NCBI GenBank assembly: GCA_025765615.1
Contig: JAIVFJ010000026.1
Location: forward strand, 186,001-250,000
DNA length: 64,000 nt
Source: Zopfochytrium polystomum
Lineage: Eukaryota; Chytridiomycota; Chytridiomycetes; Chytridiales; Chytridiaceae
Direction: 5' to 3'
Shown: in pieces, positions 1 to 10,762 of the stretch
Position numbering within the stretch: the first letter of the stretch is position 1
Layout of the letters: each line of letters starts with the position of its first letter
Translations under genes and position numbers: made by a program
The notes under the pieces: model-generated
The model's input: the letters and a program-made list of their open reading frames with translations, nothing else
Databases searched by the model: none
What the model was told of the DNA's origin: nothing

Positions 1-884
1 TATCCAACGTGAGACATTCATGCTCGGCTATCGGCATTTCTCACCTCAGGTTTGAAGTTTATATCGATTTGCATGTTATCGTTCACTTCCAGACAGCCGC
101 TCTTGGGCTCGGCCTCAAACGGCTCGTGAATCGAAATCTGAAATTTTGCTGCGCGATCGCCAATGTTTCTGACGTAAAGCGTGCGGGTGTTGGTGAACCG
201 AACCGGGCATTCCCCGAACGCGATTTCGTCGGGAAAGTCAAGCGCGCCTATGAACTCAATCGGTCAGTAGCTACGAATCGAGGAGCGCATGTTTTGCGCA
301 GCATTACCGCGCGCCCCGATTGCCCGAATAGGCAAGAGAAATTTTTCTCTCTCCGTGATGCAAACCAGGTTGTACACATAGTCGACCTTTTCCTCTGGGT
401 TGAATGTTAGCATGAACTGAACTTCCATGCCTGGGGCCACTTTGCCCGACTGCAGCGAGTCCGATTTTACGCCGCTGACTTTAAAGTTTGGGTGGCTGAT
501 CGGCTCAAGCTTCAGCCTTCGCGTGAACTGTGTTCCGGGGGTGCAAGGTGAATGTTCCCCAGTCAGTGAAGCAATCGTTCGAGTGACAGCCAGACGTCCC
601 ACCTTGTCATTGTTCCTGAAGGATATAACAACCTCGTAAGTATTGAACGGTTCGTACGACTGCAAGATGATCTCGGGTGGAAGCGGTTCAAACAACGGTC
701 TGTCCACGGAGACGTCCGCAACTTTGGTCGCAGAGTCGGCATCTCCAACTAGTTCAATGATGCGCGGGCGATGGACGGATCGGGCGGCTTGAATCAAGCG
801 TTCTTCTATAGAGAGAGATCGTTCGGCGATGTGGTGCGAAGGTCGGGGTAGCTGCTGCGACGGCTGCTGCGTCGGATTCAGCAT
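1..884 (-). CDS. HYDIN: HYDIN-like ciliary central-pair protein, N-terminal part (cut by left edge)
   Basis: HYDIN is a giant scaffold of the axonemal central pair, built from tandem ASH/MSP-type beta-sandwich domains and needed for ciliary beating. Exon 1 is 884-308 and exon 2 is 247-45. The 59-nt intron (GTAATG...ATAG) joins in frame, and a second donor (GTGAGA) at 44 leads out of the window, so about 260 residues are visible. Recognisable HYDIN N-terminal signatures are PPEIILQSYEPF, FRNNDKVGRL, VCITEREKFLLPIRA, then after the splice GALDFPDEIAFGECPVRF and LYVRNIGDRAAKFQI. The start is the first in-frame ATG; the frame is open upstream only to a GTG at 980, preceded by a stop. It is followed downstream on the same strand order by the MATH-BTB gene. 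The family match is strong; the rest of the gene lies outside. Confidence 0.9.
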
Positions 885-1275
885 GGCAAGCCGCTCGTTG
901 TTCTTGGCAGCCTCGACCAAATGAGACAATTCCTGCCCCGGATTAAAACCGCGGAGACTTTCTGGCTGCCTCGAAGACACAGGTCAACCTTCCCACAGAT
1001 CGCTCTCGTTCCCGGGATGCTTGCCTCGCCCTAGACACTTTCCCGGAGACAACACAACGAATGCGGGGAAAAATGAGTGGCGGGGGTTGTGCTTTTCTGA
1101 GTTAGAGCGACCTGGCGAACGTGGACAGTATATTCAACTAGCCGCTTGCTGTTCAGATCTTTGATTTCACACTAGCATGATGTAGCACCCTTTGGGCCCA
1201 GGGCAGGCATAGTCACGCATCGAACACTTCCAAAAATCTCAACGTTGATTTAAATAAATTCATCACCAGAGGCCA
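885..1275. other. Intergenic, 5' region of HYDIN
   Basis: No gene recognised. It holds the presumed HYDIN leader (no upstream ATG on the minus strand for at least 200 bp) and the 3' flank of the MATH-BTB gene. Confidence 0.5.
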
Positions 1276-3715
1276 TTAAATAACCATACCACCAACAATA
1301 TCCTCAGTCCCATCCAGCGGGTCGTCCCACACTTCCTCTCCCTCGGAAGGAGTCGTCAACGTCTGCCTGTCAGCAGACAAAAACAAGGGCTCGCTCGAGC
1401 CGTTCGAGCGACTTGGCGACCGAACTTTCGTCAAGGAATTTGTTGGTTTGGCCACTAGGTCGTGCTCGCAAACATCGTGAGATTTTGTGAGCATACGATC
1501 CGTCAAAGGCGGAGACGTCATGATAGACAACGAGGCGTTGCTTAAAGTCCGGTCCAACGCAGTCTCCATGAAGAGTGTGTCATTCACATCATGAGAGTCG
1601 TCGCCATGATCCGTGATTTCGGTAAGGTCAGGCGATACGGCACTTGGCGTAACGCCATTCTCAAGATCACAGGCCTCCGCTTTGACAAAGCCCTTGATGG
1701 CGACTTCCTCCAAAAACTCGCTAATTAAACCGGAAAAGTCGGAATACTCGTGCGCCCGAGAGATAACGCGTGCAAAGTCTGGTGTTTGACGGATCTGGTT
1801 GAACTCGCGCACAAAGTATGAGAAGGATAGTTTCTTTAAGGTTTCGTACTGGTAAGCAAAATCAAAGAGGAACTCTGTGATGTTGTTCGGGGTCATTTGT
1901 CGTACAAGGAGCGATTCGGAATGTCTGACGAGATCTTGAATATCATATTTGTCTGCAACTACGTAAAGAAGGCCCGTCTCATGCATGGAGCCTGGTGGGT
2001 CGATTTCATTAATGTACTACCACATAGTAGTGATTTAGATTATGGGTTAGTCCCGGAGAATCAAGGATGGAGCGCACTCACGAGGAATAAAAGCATGTTG
2101 TAAAATGTGCTGTACGGAAAGTCTGTAATTTCAACGATCGAAGGTCCGTTCGAAACAGTGTTTTCCGACCAGCTGCGTGTAAACATAGCAAGGAAGTAGT
2201 CCGATAGCTGTGAGAGTTCAATCAGGTCAACTGCAAGTACGCAATACGCAACAATGTCACTCACAGCTGACAGCACGCTTTTCTGAGCATATATCGTGCG
2301 ACCTTCCACTACAAAATGCACATCTGCGACAAGAGGATTGGACAGCAATGAGCGGAACGCCATGGAGCGCCTCCAGTCAAGCTTCGGCGTGGGAGTGATG
2401 CTGGAGGAAGGAACCTGCAAAGCGTCAGAACCTTCCCACAACCTTCGCGGCTTACCGAGTCAAGAGCACTGGGTCGCTTCGAATTATCGGACGCAACATC
2501 TATTCTCCTCAGCAGGGCCAGTAGCCTCCTCGCACTGTCTCCGTTGTCCTTTCCAGCAGCTGAGATAAGCTGCTTAAGCGATCCGTTTTCTCGAAGCAAT
2601 GCAAAGTTGTGCACGATGAAGAACACAATAATCTCCTGTAGCCTCGAGGATTTACCGCCAAACGATTGAAGTAGATCGATCGCATCCGCTTCCTTGATGT
2701 GGCGGTATATTTCCCTGGCAGCGAACCTCCTCAAGTCGTTCAGCCCAAACCTCTCACAGAGGACGTGAACGTAGCCCAAATTCGTCGGAGTTTGCTCCAG
2801 TTCGAACTCTCCAGTGTAGATGAAGAGAAGGACCGATCGAACGATTTCGAAAGGAACGTCATTAACCATCAGGCTGTTCGGCTGTGATCCATGCTTGGCG
2901 TCTCTAAGTCTTGGGTTTGGCGGGGGAGCCGGTGGCGTAGTCCATTGCGCTGAGCCATCCAGCGCCTGCTGCCAAATCTCTGACCCAACTTTCGCCTCCA
3001 GAAAGCACCTCTGAACGTAAATCGGTTGCCCGTCTGCAATGACCTCGAAGTCGGAAACTTTTGAATTGTTGAAGAGACCCTTCATAGCCGGGTCCCAATG
3101 GGCAGCGGGAAACAATTTAAATCGATCAAACGGTTTAGTAGGCGACGGCTTGAACGAGTTGCTGATCGGGGTCTGCGCAAGGGAAGAGTGCATTGCGGCT
3201 CCGTTGAAGGAGGCGGCGGTGGGGGTAGACGGACTGGAATTAATTACGGCGGGGCTGGGCTGGAAGTCGATGATGATGATGAGGGTGTCGTTGGTGAGTT
3301 CGAGCAAGGGTGGCGGGGCATCGAGGGTGATGTGGTACCACCCGGCGGCGTCCTCCATGTCGGACCAGATCTCGGTCGACGAGAAGCTCATGCTCATGGC
3401 GGCGGGCTCCGGTTCCGTGAGGGTGACGACAAAGTGGATGCCGTGCGAGCGGACAAAGCGCAAAAACTCCTCCTCGGTCTCGGCCTTGTCCCTGGCCCAT
3501 ATGTGGACGTAGATGTCTGCCAGCTGGCCAAACGTGGGCGACGCCTGCCGCAGGCCGTGCGGGTAGACATTGAGGCCCCACTTGCGGCCGCCGACGAGGA
3601 AGGGCGAAGCGCCGTACGAGACGGACTCGCTGCGGGACAGCGTCGAGAAGCCGGGGATCTCGAGCTGGACCGACCGGCTCTTTTCCGTCAGCCGCAGCGA
3701 GACGTTGTGCGACAT
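1276..3715 (-). CDS. MATH domain protein with two BTB/POZ domains
   Basis: Four exons: 3715-2456, 2414-2265, 2207-2082, 2016-1276. The three introns (41, 57 and 65 nt) are all phase 0 and give a 758-residue protein. A MATH/TRAF-like domain occupies roughly residues 10-165 (YGASPFLVGGRKWGLNVYP; WYHITLD). BTB1 is about 215-335 (VSDFEVIADGQPIYVQ; LLFIYTGEFELE). BTB2 is about 445-560 (DVHFVVEGRTIYAQKSVL; DYFLAMFTRSW; FLYINEIDP). Splicing removes a frame-preserving insert in BTB2 and restores its canonical AQKSVLSA-LSDYF core. MATH-BTB proteins usually present substrates to CUL3 ubiquitin ligases, MATH binding the target and BTB binding CUL3. The tail of about 190 residues is acidic and serine-rich. 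Two BTB domains in one chain is unusual. The substrate is unknown. Confidence 0.85.
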
Positions 3716-4079
3716 TTTCTTTGTTTGTTTTTGTTTGTTTTCTGTTGGCTGGTTTTTGTTGGTCGTTTTTTATTACAAGTTCCTTTATATTTATTATAAT
3801 ATTTTTTCGGGTCGTATTTTTGCTATTTTGCTTGGGCTGAAAATTTTCATGGGAATGGGTTTCCTTTGATTGGTCGGCACTTCATGGATCAACGATCAAT
3901 GCGGTTACAGATCAAATCAAGCACTCGTTTTCTATCGAAGAAGCGGTTCTTGTCCTCCCTGCATATGCTATGCCGATTGCTTGTGATATTGGACATGGCG
4001 GCGAACTTCCAATCTCAGAGCTGATTCAGTGTATCCCAATGAAGTGGCGTCGTTATGTATTCTTCCGGCACACACTATC
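3716..4079. other. Intergenic, 5' of MATH-BTB gene
   Basis: AT-rich leader with a TTTG/TTTTTG run just upstream of the MATH-BTB start. Nothing else recognised. Confidence 0.5.
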
Positions 4080-4389
4080 CATCCCATCACATATGAAGAA
4101 GAGCAAACCAGAAACACAGGAAGCAAGGATCTCTCCGAGAAGAAGAAAAAAAAAGAAAAAAAAGAAAAAAACCACAGCAGCCGCCACGAGTGGATCAACA
4201 GACATCAGAGCCGTGGGGAGGGGTCCAATGGGAAAGACCGCGGTAAGCAAGTGCACACCTTTTCGCGCATTCAGCCGGGTGTTGGCGAGACAGAGGAGAG
4301 GCTAGGGAAAGCGCCGAACGCATTTGACCCTTATGCGCGCTCTCTTATCTGCCAAGCACCCAAACGATTTAGCCGCGCAGAAATAGGGA

Positions 4390-5215
4390 CACGCAGCCAT
4401 GGCATACTCTAGGTGCGTTTCACGCTCTAGAACCCAAGGAGAAACCTCGTCCACAAGCCCCTCTGTCCGAAGTCCAACCTTGAGGGTGTTGAGGAAGAAG
4501 AAGAAGAACAAATGAAAGGGGAAAAGGTGAATCGAAAGAACATTCGAACGGGCAGAAGATCCGAAAAGGGAGGGTGATCGCTGGCGAAGGGGGTGATGGG
4601 GCGGAGACCAAAGTGGACGCATCGCGATGTCCGAGATATTGATGGGTGCTCGATGATCTCTTGGAGGATAGCAACAGAACATGATCTACAGCCAAAAAGA
4701 GGGTGTTTTAACATTTGGACAACTGTGGCAAGGCGCAACACTCACTGGTGATTCAACAGAGTGCCGTGGACGGCTGGACGTGCACCGTTGGGCGGTTTGT
4801 CTTGGAGGGGGGCGGCGGGGTCTGGGGGGAGGGGTTGTGTGAGGTTGGATTGAAGCATTTGAAGTAGGCAAGAGACCTCACCATTCATTCTTGTAGCAGA
4901 ATGGATCTTGACAGAACGGCAGCGATCGGAGGTGTTGCAATGGACGCAAGACGCTTGTTGGAGTAGCTTTCGACATTTCTTGTGGTTCGGCTCGTGCGAC
5001 GGTAGTTCGAGGTACAGGCTTGCTCAAGGGCCAGGGATCGGCTTGTACGTCCAGGTGGTGGAAGACGACGGTGGATCTTGGGGGACCAAAGTACGAACGA
5101 ACGACGGGCGAAGGAACTGGCAGCGCATTGTTCTTGAAAGGAAGAGAGTTTGGCCTTGTTGACAATACTTTGTTTGCACTACAATGTGAAGAGTGGGAGG
5201 GGAGGGCGCCTATTG
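4390..5215 (-). pseudogene. Left-arm copy of duplicated unidentified gene (possibly degraded)
   Basis: Reads leftward from the TATA box at 5242-5248. The frame at 5165-4878 contains ALPVPSPVVRSYFGPPRS and DVQADPWPLSKPVPRT, and the same frame is open in the right arm with mostly conservative or third-position differences, which suggests the segment once coded for protein. A GTGAGG donor follows near 4875, then a second homologous block ends at GTGAGT near 4750. A third block (PLWSPP, VLERETHLEYA) follows at 4682-4302. No full gene model could be assembled and no family was recognised. Blocks end in different frames in the two arms, so at least one copy is broken. Confidence 0.35.
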
Positions 5216-5241
5216 GATTCAGTGAGTCCTGCCGGAGGGCC

Positions 5242-5248
5242 TTATATA
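5242..5248 (-). promoter_or_regulatory. TATA box, left outward promoter
   Basis: CCCTATATAAGGCC on the minus strand, mirrored exactly in core by the right-arm copy. It sits between a CT-rich leader and the promoter modules. Confidence 0.6.
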
Positions 5249-5387
5249 GGGAAGTAGGAGAGGAGGGAGGGGAGGGGCAAGAGAGTGCGAGAGAGGGACA
5301 ACAGAATTGTCTCGTGATGGTGCATGTGATCGGAGCGAGCGAGTCGGGCCTCGGGAGCGGGCACGCAAAAACAAAGTCGTTCGGGTG

Positions 5388-5513
5388 TGTTCACGCGCCC
5401 AAGAAGGGAATTGATTGGTCCGTCGTGGCGTCAGCAAGAGTCACGAAAGACAAAACCTGACGTCTTCGTGCTCTGTCTCGTGGAAACTCTTCTGCTCTTC
5501 TGCGGTGGTGCAT
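5388..5513 (+). repeat. Promoter module F1
   Basis: First of four related modules. Ordered landmarks are CCCAAGAAGGGAATTGATTGG (ATTGG is an inverted CCAAT box), GTCAGCAAGAGTCACG, AAAGACAAAACC, GACGTC, then TCTTCTGCTCTTCTGC. Confidence 0.6.
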
Positions 5514-5566
5514 TAGTGATCGAGTGTGCTCTGGAACGGCCACAAACAGAACAAAATCTTTCGGGT

Positions 5567-5720
5567 GCGGGTCAGGTGCCCAAGAAGGGAATTGATTGGT
5601 CCGTCGTGCATAGAGGGACCAATGATGACGTGAGCAAGTGGCACGAAAGACAAAACCCAAACGATCCCCTGTCTCCTTGAAGCTCTTCCTGCTCTTCTCG
5701 TCATTTTACTGAACCAGACG
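5567..5720 (+). repeat. Promoter module F2
   Basis: Second direct copy. It has the same CCCAAGAAGGGAATTGATTGG start, GATGACGTGAGCAAG, a CACGAAAGACAAAACCC core and a TGTCTCCTTGAAGCTCTTCC end. Confidence 0.6.
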
Positions 5721-5737
5721 ACCACCCTCGCGATTCC

Positions 5738-5892
5738 ACGCCGCAGCTCCAGAAGAGCTTCAAGGAGACAGAGCACGAAGACGTCGGGTTGTGTGGGTTT
5801 TGTCTTTCGTGACTCTTGCTCACGCCATCATTGCATGACGGACCAATCAATAATACCTACCCTTCCTTCTTGGGCGCGTCACCCCACGCGAA
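5738..5892 (-). repeat. Promoter module R1 (inverted)
   Basis: Inverted copy: AGAGCTTCAAGGAGACAGAG, GACGTC, GGGTTTTGTCTTTCGTGACT, GACCAATCAATAAT, CTTCTTGGGCGCG. It contains a direct CCAAT box. Confidence 0.6.
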
Positions 5893-5907
5893 CTGTCGGT
5901 TCCACGA

Positions 5908-6039
5908 AGAGCAGGACAGGAAGAGCTTCCAGGAGACAGAGCACGAAGACGTCAGTCGTCGGGTTTTGTCCATCATGACTCGTCATGCCTCCCGGCTATT
6001 CAACCGACCAATCAATTCCCTTCTTAGGCGCCGCGCCTG
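5908..6039 (-). repeat. Promoter module R2 (inverted)
   Basis: Second inverted copy: AGAGCTTCCAGGAGACAGAG, GACGTCAGTCG, GGGTTTTGTC, GACCAATCAATTCCC. It completes the F1-F2-R1-R2 palindromic array. Confidence 0.6.
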
Positions 6040-6133
6040 AATGAACAACACTCGAACCATTTTGTTCTTTTTCGTGGCCGGTCCCGAGCCCCGGACCCTT
6101 TCTCTCTCCCACTCACTCTTCCCCCTCCTGCCC

Positions 6134-6140
6134 TATATAA
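6134..6140 (+). promoter_or_regulatory. TATA box, right outward promoter
   Basis: CCCTATATAAGGCC on the plus strand, followed by a pyrimidine-rich leader. It is the mirror image of the box at 5242-5248. Confidence 0.6.
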
Positions 6141-6149
6141 GGCCTTCCG

Positions 6150-7110
6150 CCACCGCACGTTGAATCCAAAAGGCGTCTTCCCCTCCCACTCTTCATATTC
6201 CAGTGCAAACTAACAAACAAGGTATTGTCGCCCGCTTTCGTTCAAGAAAAATGCGCTGCCGCTTCCTTCGCTAGTCGTTCGTTCGCGCTTCGGTCCTCCA
6301 AGATCCACCGTCGTCTTCCACCGCCTTGACGTACAAGCCGATGCCTGGCCCTTGAGCAAACCTGCACCTCAACGTCGCACGAGGCGAACCTACCGAGAAT
6401 TTAGCGACCACTGCCAAAACTCCGATCGCTGTCGCAGTCAAGATCCATCCTTCTGAATGGTTAAGTCTCTTGTCTATTCAATATTTCGAATGCGTCAATC
6501 CAAACGCGCACAAGCCCCAGACTGCCGCCCCGCAAGCCGCCCAATGGTCCATGTCCAGCCGGCAACGGTCCACATCAAGCTCTTCGACTCTCGTCGTGCA
6601 GCCTACTCGAAATTCCGCAAGGTCGATCCGGAATCTCCAGTGAGTAATGCGCTTTGCCACAGTGATCCAGAAAGTTTTAAGTGCCCTCCTTTTGGCTGTA
6701 GATCATGTTGCTATCCTCCAAGTGCACATCGAGCTCCAAGATCTCGGGCATCGCGATGCCTCCACTTTGGTCGCCGCCCAATCACCCTCGTCGCTAACGA
6801 TCGCTCCCGCTTTGGAACTCCTTTCGATACACCCATCAATGCTTTCCTGTTTCTGTCCCTTTCGGATTTTCGGCCCATTTACATTCATATTCTTTCCCAT
6901 TCGTGTTTCCTTACATTTCCCTTTCTTCCACAACACCCCACGGGTCGGACCTCGACAGGCGTACTCTTTAGTAGAGGCAACTCCTTCGGTTCTAGAGCGC
7001 TTAAAGCTGCCTAGAGTATGGTGTGGATGCGTATCCCTTCTTGCGCGGTTAATCGCTTGGGGCGTTGTGGGAAGTCGGGAGAGCGGGAGGGTTCAAATGC
7101 GTTTCGGGGC
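6150..7110 (+). pseudogene. Right-arm copy of duplicated unidentified gene (frameshifted)
   Basis: Mirror of the left-arm copy, downstream of the TATA box at 6134-6140. Around 6245-6370 the frame reads ALPLPSLVVRSRFGPPRS and DVQADAWPLSKP. A 5-nt difference from the left arm near 6370 then shifts the frame (VARGEPTEN here, VARAEPQEM on the left). A later block at 6560-6640 (HIKLFDSRRAAYSKFRK) exists only in this arm and ends at a GTGAGT donor. Identity unknown; RNA evidence would be needed to call it a gene. Confidence 0.3.
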
Positions 7111-7320
7111 TTTTTCCCTTCCATCTTCAGTCTCTCCTTCAAACGCCCCAGCTGAATGCGCAAGAAGGTGTGCATTGAGGCTTACCGCAGTGTTTCCTCC
7201 CCTCTCCCCTCCCCCAAAGCTCTTCACTGTTCTTCACTGTTCGTTGTTCCTATCGTGGTGTGCGCTGTGGTTTTTTTTTTTTTTTTTTTTTTTGTTTTTG
7301 TTCGGATGGCATTGCGGTCT

Positions 7321-8349
7321 TTGTCTCGTGGTCGTCCTTCTCACTAATTTTTTGTTGCTTTCTCAAAACAATGCAAAACGCTTTGGCAATTATATGATCT
7401 TCCGCTCATATCTCCTTTCTCAGACAACCAAAACTCTGCTGCCCCAAAAACTGCACCTCGAAGCGGCCAATTGGCAATTCTGTTGGTTTACAGTAACACA
7501 CTCGTCTCCTGCGCAATCCCCGACATTGGCCACAACGTATCAAGTGTTGCCCGTTCCAATCCCAAACGGGACTTTTCCCACTCCATTCACTCGTTAAAAG
7601 CCTTCCGAATAAAAAAGTGTGACCGGGAGCCCCCTTTGAAATAATCACCCATCACGCGTAGCCAAGAGGCGCGGGCTGGAGGGATTTTTGAACGCATGCC
7701 TCCTCCCGCGTCCCAATGGCCCGGGTCTGTTGAACCAGGAGCGAACTGACCCCCACCCCACACGCGGTGGGAGAAAGAATAGTTCCGGCCAGTTGCAATT
7801 GCATCGAGCAGGGGGAAAGTTGAGTTGTGGTAGCCTTCGTTCTGTTTCTTCGATCATTCGCGCTGAGCATCTTTCTGTATTCTGTTAAGCTTCTGCGTTC
7901 AAACAAAAAAAAAAAAAAAAAAAAAAAAAACAAGATAGGCTCGATTCAAAACCAACCAAGAATTTTATTAAGAGTCCATCAAGGGCCGGAAACAGACCGC
8001 ACATGTAGGACTTTCAGCCGTGGACCCCAACCCAAACGCTTTCGATCCCAATTTTCTCCCGGTGGAGTGAGGCGAATAATAGGAACGAAAGGGGGTCTCA
8101 TACGATAAGCGGGGGAGAGGGGGCGCGTCGGTGGGAAAGAAAATCAGAAAAACAACCAAAACGAACAAGGGGGGCATACGTGTGGAATCAAAAAAAATTC
8201 TTCAACAGAAGTCCACAAGTCGACAAATTAAGAGGACAGTGGTCGAGAGAGGGTTGGGTTTGGGCGAAGAGAGGCAGTAGGGGGGAAAAAAAATAAACGG
8301 TCATGAAACCATAGCCTTTGACAGAAACCAGTGTTTCTGAGTATTTCTT
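7321..8349. other. Intergenic, 3' of OPT transporter
   Basis: No gene recognised. It contains a poly-A run near 7903-7930. The part next to 8350 is presumably the 3' UTR of the transporter. Confidence 0.5.
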
Positions 8350-10339
8350 TCACTTGCCGCGCGTGCAGTAGTCCGAGTAGACGCCGCTAGCGGGGTCCGG
8401 GTTGAGGAAGTGGTACGGCGGATTGATGGTGACGCCGCCGGCGCCCTGGAACGCAAACGACATGACAAACACCGCGAGCTGGGTGCCGGCGTTGAGCCCG
8501 GCGGCCAAGATGTAGTTGTGCTTGTTGAACCACTCGGGCTTGTACGTGCGCAGGTACAGCTGGAACGTGAGCCCCAGCGCGATGCGCGTCAGCCAGCCCG
8601 AGTTGACGCCGACGGTGAAAATGCAAAAGTTCCACGACACGATGGACATGTTGACCTTGTCGAAGCCGATCTTGGGGTACAGCCGGTGCAGGACGTAGAA
8701 CGGGATCGGGATGAAGATGCCGACGATGAACGCGTAGGAGAGCCACTCGTAGGTGCCGCCGACGGCGAGGATCTTGGGCGCCAACGTGCCAAAAGTAATG
8801 GCCTTGGTGTTGAAGCCGATGATGTTCTGGCCCGACCAGTTGTTGTCGCCGTTGGGGTCCTGCAGGATTTCGTGCTTGCTTTGGAGGATAATCTCGTTGA
8901 GGAGGTAGTGCACGAGCGCGCCGATGACGCCGCCGACCATCTGGGCCGCAAAGACCGCACGGGGAGGGACCTTCATGTACTGGCCGATTTTCAAGTCTTG
9001 GAGCAAGCTAATGGCCTCGCTGACGGTGTTGGAACCGAAGACGGTCATGTACATGTTGCTGATGGGGCGACCGGGGAGCAGGAAACCGCCAATCAGCTGG
9101 ATAAAGGTAGAGAACGGCGGGTTGAAGCCCGTGACGGACACCATCAGCCCGGAAATGATGATGAAGAACACGGAAATCAGCATCGTGACGATGAACGCCC
9201 ACCACGGGAGCGTCTCCTCGCGGATTGACTGGTACAGGCCGAGAGCAAGCGCAATGACCATCAGGATGCCATACCAGTGCAGCGGGACCTCAGGGTGCAC
9301 CGAGGTTAGCCTGTACGACTCGTCCGTCTGCAGGAACTGGTTGTCGGCGCCGACCTCGGAAATCGACTTTTTGAAGAAGGTCGCCTTGAAGGCGGCAATG
9401 ATCTCGGCGTGGTGGTACAGCAGAATGTGCACGATTGCGGCGGTCACACTCATGTTCTGCATCATTGTGTTGAACGCCCACGACATGGCGTAGTACGGCT
9501 GTCCGTACGCGGCGTACTTGGCCTCGTCGAGCGTGTTGTTGGTGAGGATGTTGGCTTGCACGTACTTAGTGCCGTTGGCGCGGTACAGACTCTGCGACAT
9601 GAACGGGAAGGTCTTGGCGTTCCACACGTTGTTGTAGTACAGGATCGGGATCATGGTCACGCAGCCGATGAAGCCGGCGTACTGGTTGAGCTGGGTCACC
9701 CACGGGAGGGTCAGGCCGGCATCGCCAATGTTGTTCCAGTCGAGCGAGATGGAGCCGATACCTAGACCCTCGTTGTTGTTGACGCCGCCAAAGAGCTTGG
9801 TGAAGGTCGAGTTGTTGCGGTTGGCGATGCAGAAGAACGAGATGCCGATCAGCGTCGGGGTCAGGTACTGCGGGAAGAAGGTCCACACGAAGAGCGCGCC
9901 GAGAGCGACCCAGAAGAGCTTGAAGGCAGAGTCGTTCAGCGAGCGCGAGAAGAGCGTCTCAAAGAGCGACACACGCGCGAGTGCGGTCGGGTAGAAGGCA
10001 CGCTTCGGGTACACGAGGATGGAGCGGAAGAGACCGACGGCGCCGTAGCCAATCATGTTGGTGGTGAGAACCAGGATGATACCGTCGGCGTAGCTCATGC
10101 GCTGGTTGAAGAACAGGTCCTTGGCGCCAATGATGTAGGTGCTGGTGACGCCCGCCGAGGCGGTCGAGGCGCAAATGACCGCCATAGCGAGCTCCTTCTT
10201 GGTGAACTTTCCGGGGTTGAGGATGCCCTTCGGGAGAACCTTAGACATGACGACACCACCGACCTGCAGTCGTGCAAAAACGGTAACGCGGTTAGCACTG
10301 AATGGGGAGTGCCAGAAAAGCGAAAAAAAAAAAAAAAAA

Positions 10340-10384
<45 letters not shown>

Positions 10385-10762
10385 AGTCAAAACTCACGTA
10401 GGCGAACACGGCAAGCATGAGGGATGAGACGCTGACAGTCTGCGGTTTGAAGATGTACAGCTGTCCCAAACTAGCACCGAAGCAGCCGAGGAGGATACCG
10501 AGGACCCAGAACCTAAATGATGTCAGAATTAATATCACATCAAGACGCTGGCTCTCGCTTTGCTCGTCTTTGCTCGCCTGAAAGTGAAAACGGGTTCGGT
10601 CGGGTCGTCCTCCGCCGAGACGAGCGCCTGAACGATGTCGAAACCCCAAGCGTCGACCTTGAGCGTCTCGACGACGGGCAGGCTCTCGTCGGCGACCTCT
10701 CCGTCCTGCGACTTTCTCTTCTTCTCGTCGATTGTGTCCGGCACCTTCTGGATGTCGGCCAT
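8350..10762 (-). CDS. OPT-family oligopeptide transporter
   Basis: Proton-coupled importer of small peptides (or metal chelates, glutathione) in the plasma membrane or a vacuole-like membrane. Exons 10762-10578, 10512-10398 and 10263-8350 give 737 residues, normal for the family, with about 14 hydrophobic segments. Family landmarks are DDPTEPVFTFR-FWVLGILL at the first splice, KVLPKGILNPGKF, KIGQYMKVPPRAVF and GLNAGTQLAVFVMSF. Intron 1 is a GC-AG intron (AG|GCGAGC...TTTAG, 65 nt); without it the frame hits a stop and the conserved first membrane segment is lost. Intron 2 (134 nt) carries an A/GA microsatellite. The start ATG at 10762 lies below a GT repeat in the leader. The substrate cannot be told from sequence. 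Confidence 0.93.
10323..10381. repeat. (A)n(GA)n microsatellite inside OPT intron 2
   Basis: About 26 A followed by GA repeats. On the transcribed minus strand this is a CT/T pyrimidine tract within the intron. Confidence 0.9.

Larger units (their letters stand above)
4080..7320. repeat. Large imperfect inverted repeat (palindrome), arms about 1.6 kb
   Basis: Read on opposite strands, 4080-5715 and 5735-7320 align almost throughout. Matching pairs include 4230-4330 with 7090-7195, 4540-4745 with 6640-6800, 5020-5130 with 6235-6360, and 5345-5390 with 6040-6095. Both arms end in a GCTGTGG followed by a pyrimidine tract (4140-4180, 7265-7300). Identity is patchy, with small indels, so the duplication is old. 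Each arm carries a TATA box pointing outward, a pyrimidine-rich leader, and a shared donor-like CACCAGTGAGT / CTCCAGTGAGT, so the structure is a divergently transcribed duplicated gene sharing one promoter. A foldback transposon is the alternative, but no transposase was seen. Arm ends are approximate. Confidence 0.75.

Noticed and set aside
3098..3799. Plus-strand ORFs opposite the MATH domain exon
   Set aside because: Shadow of the minus-strand MATH-BTB frame; Gly/Arg-rich translation without a domain.
8410..9228. Long plus-strand ORF (272 codons) opposite the OPT transporter
   Set aside because: Antisense shadow of a GC-biased coding exon; charged low-complexity translation and no family, while the minus strand has clear OPT motifs.
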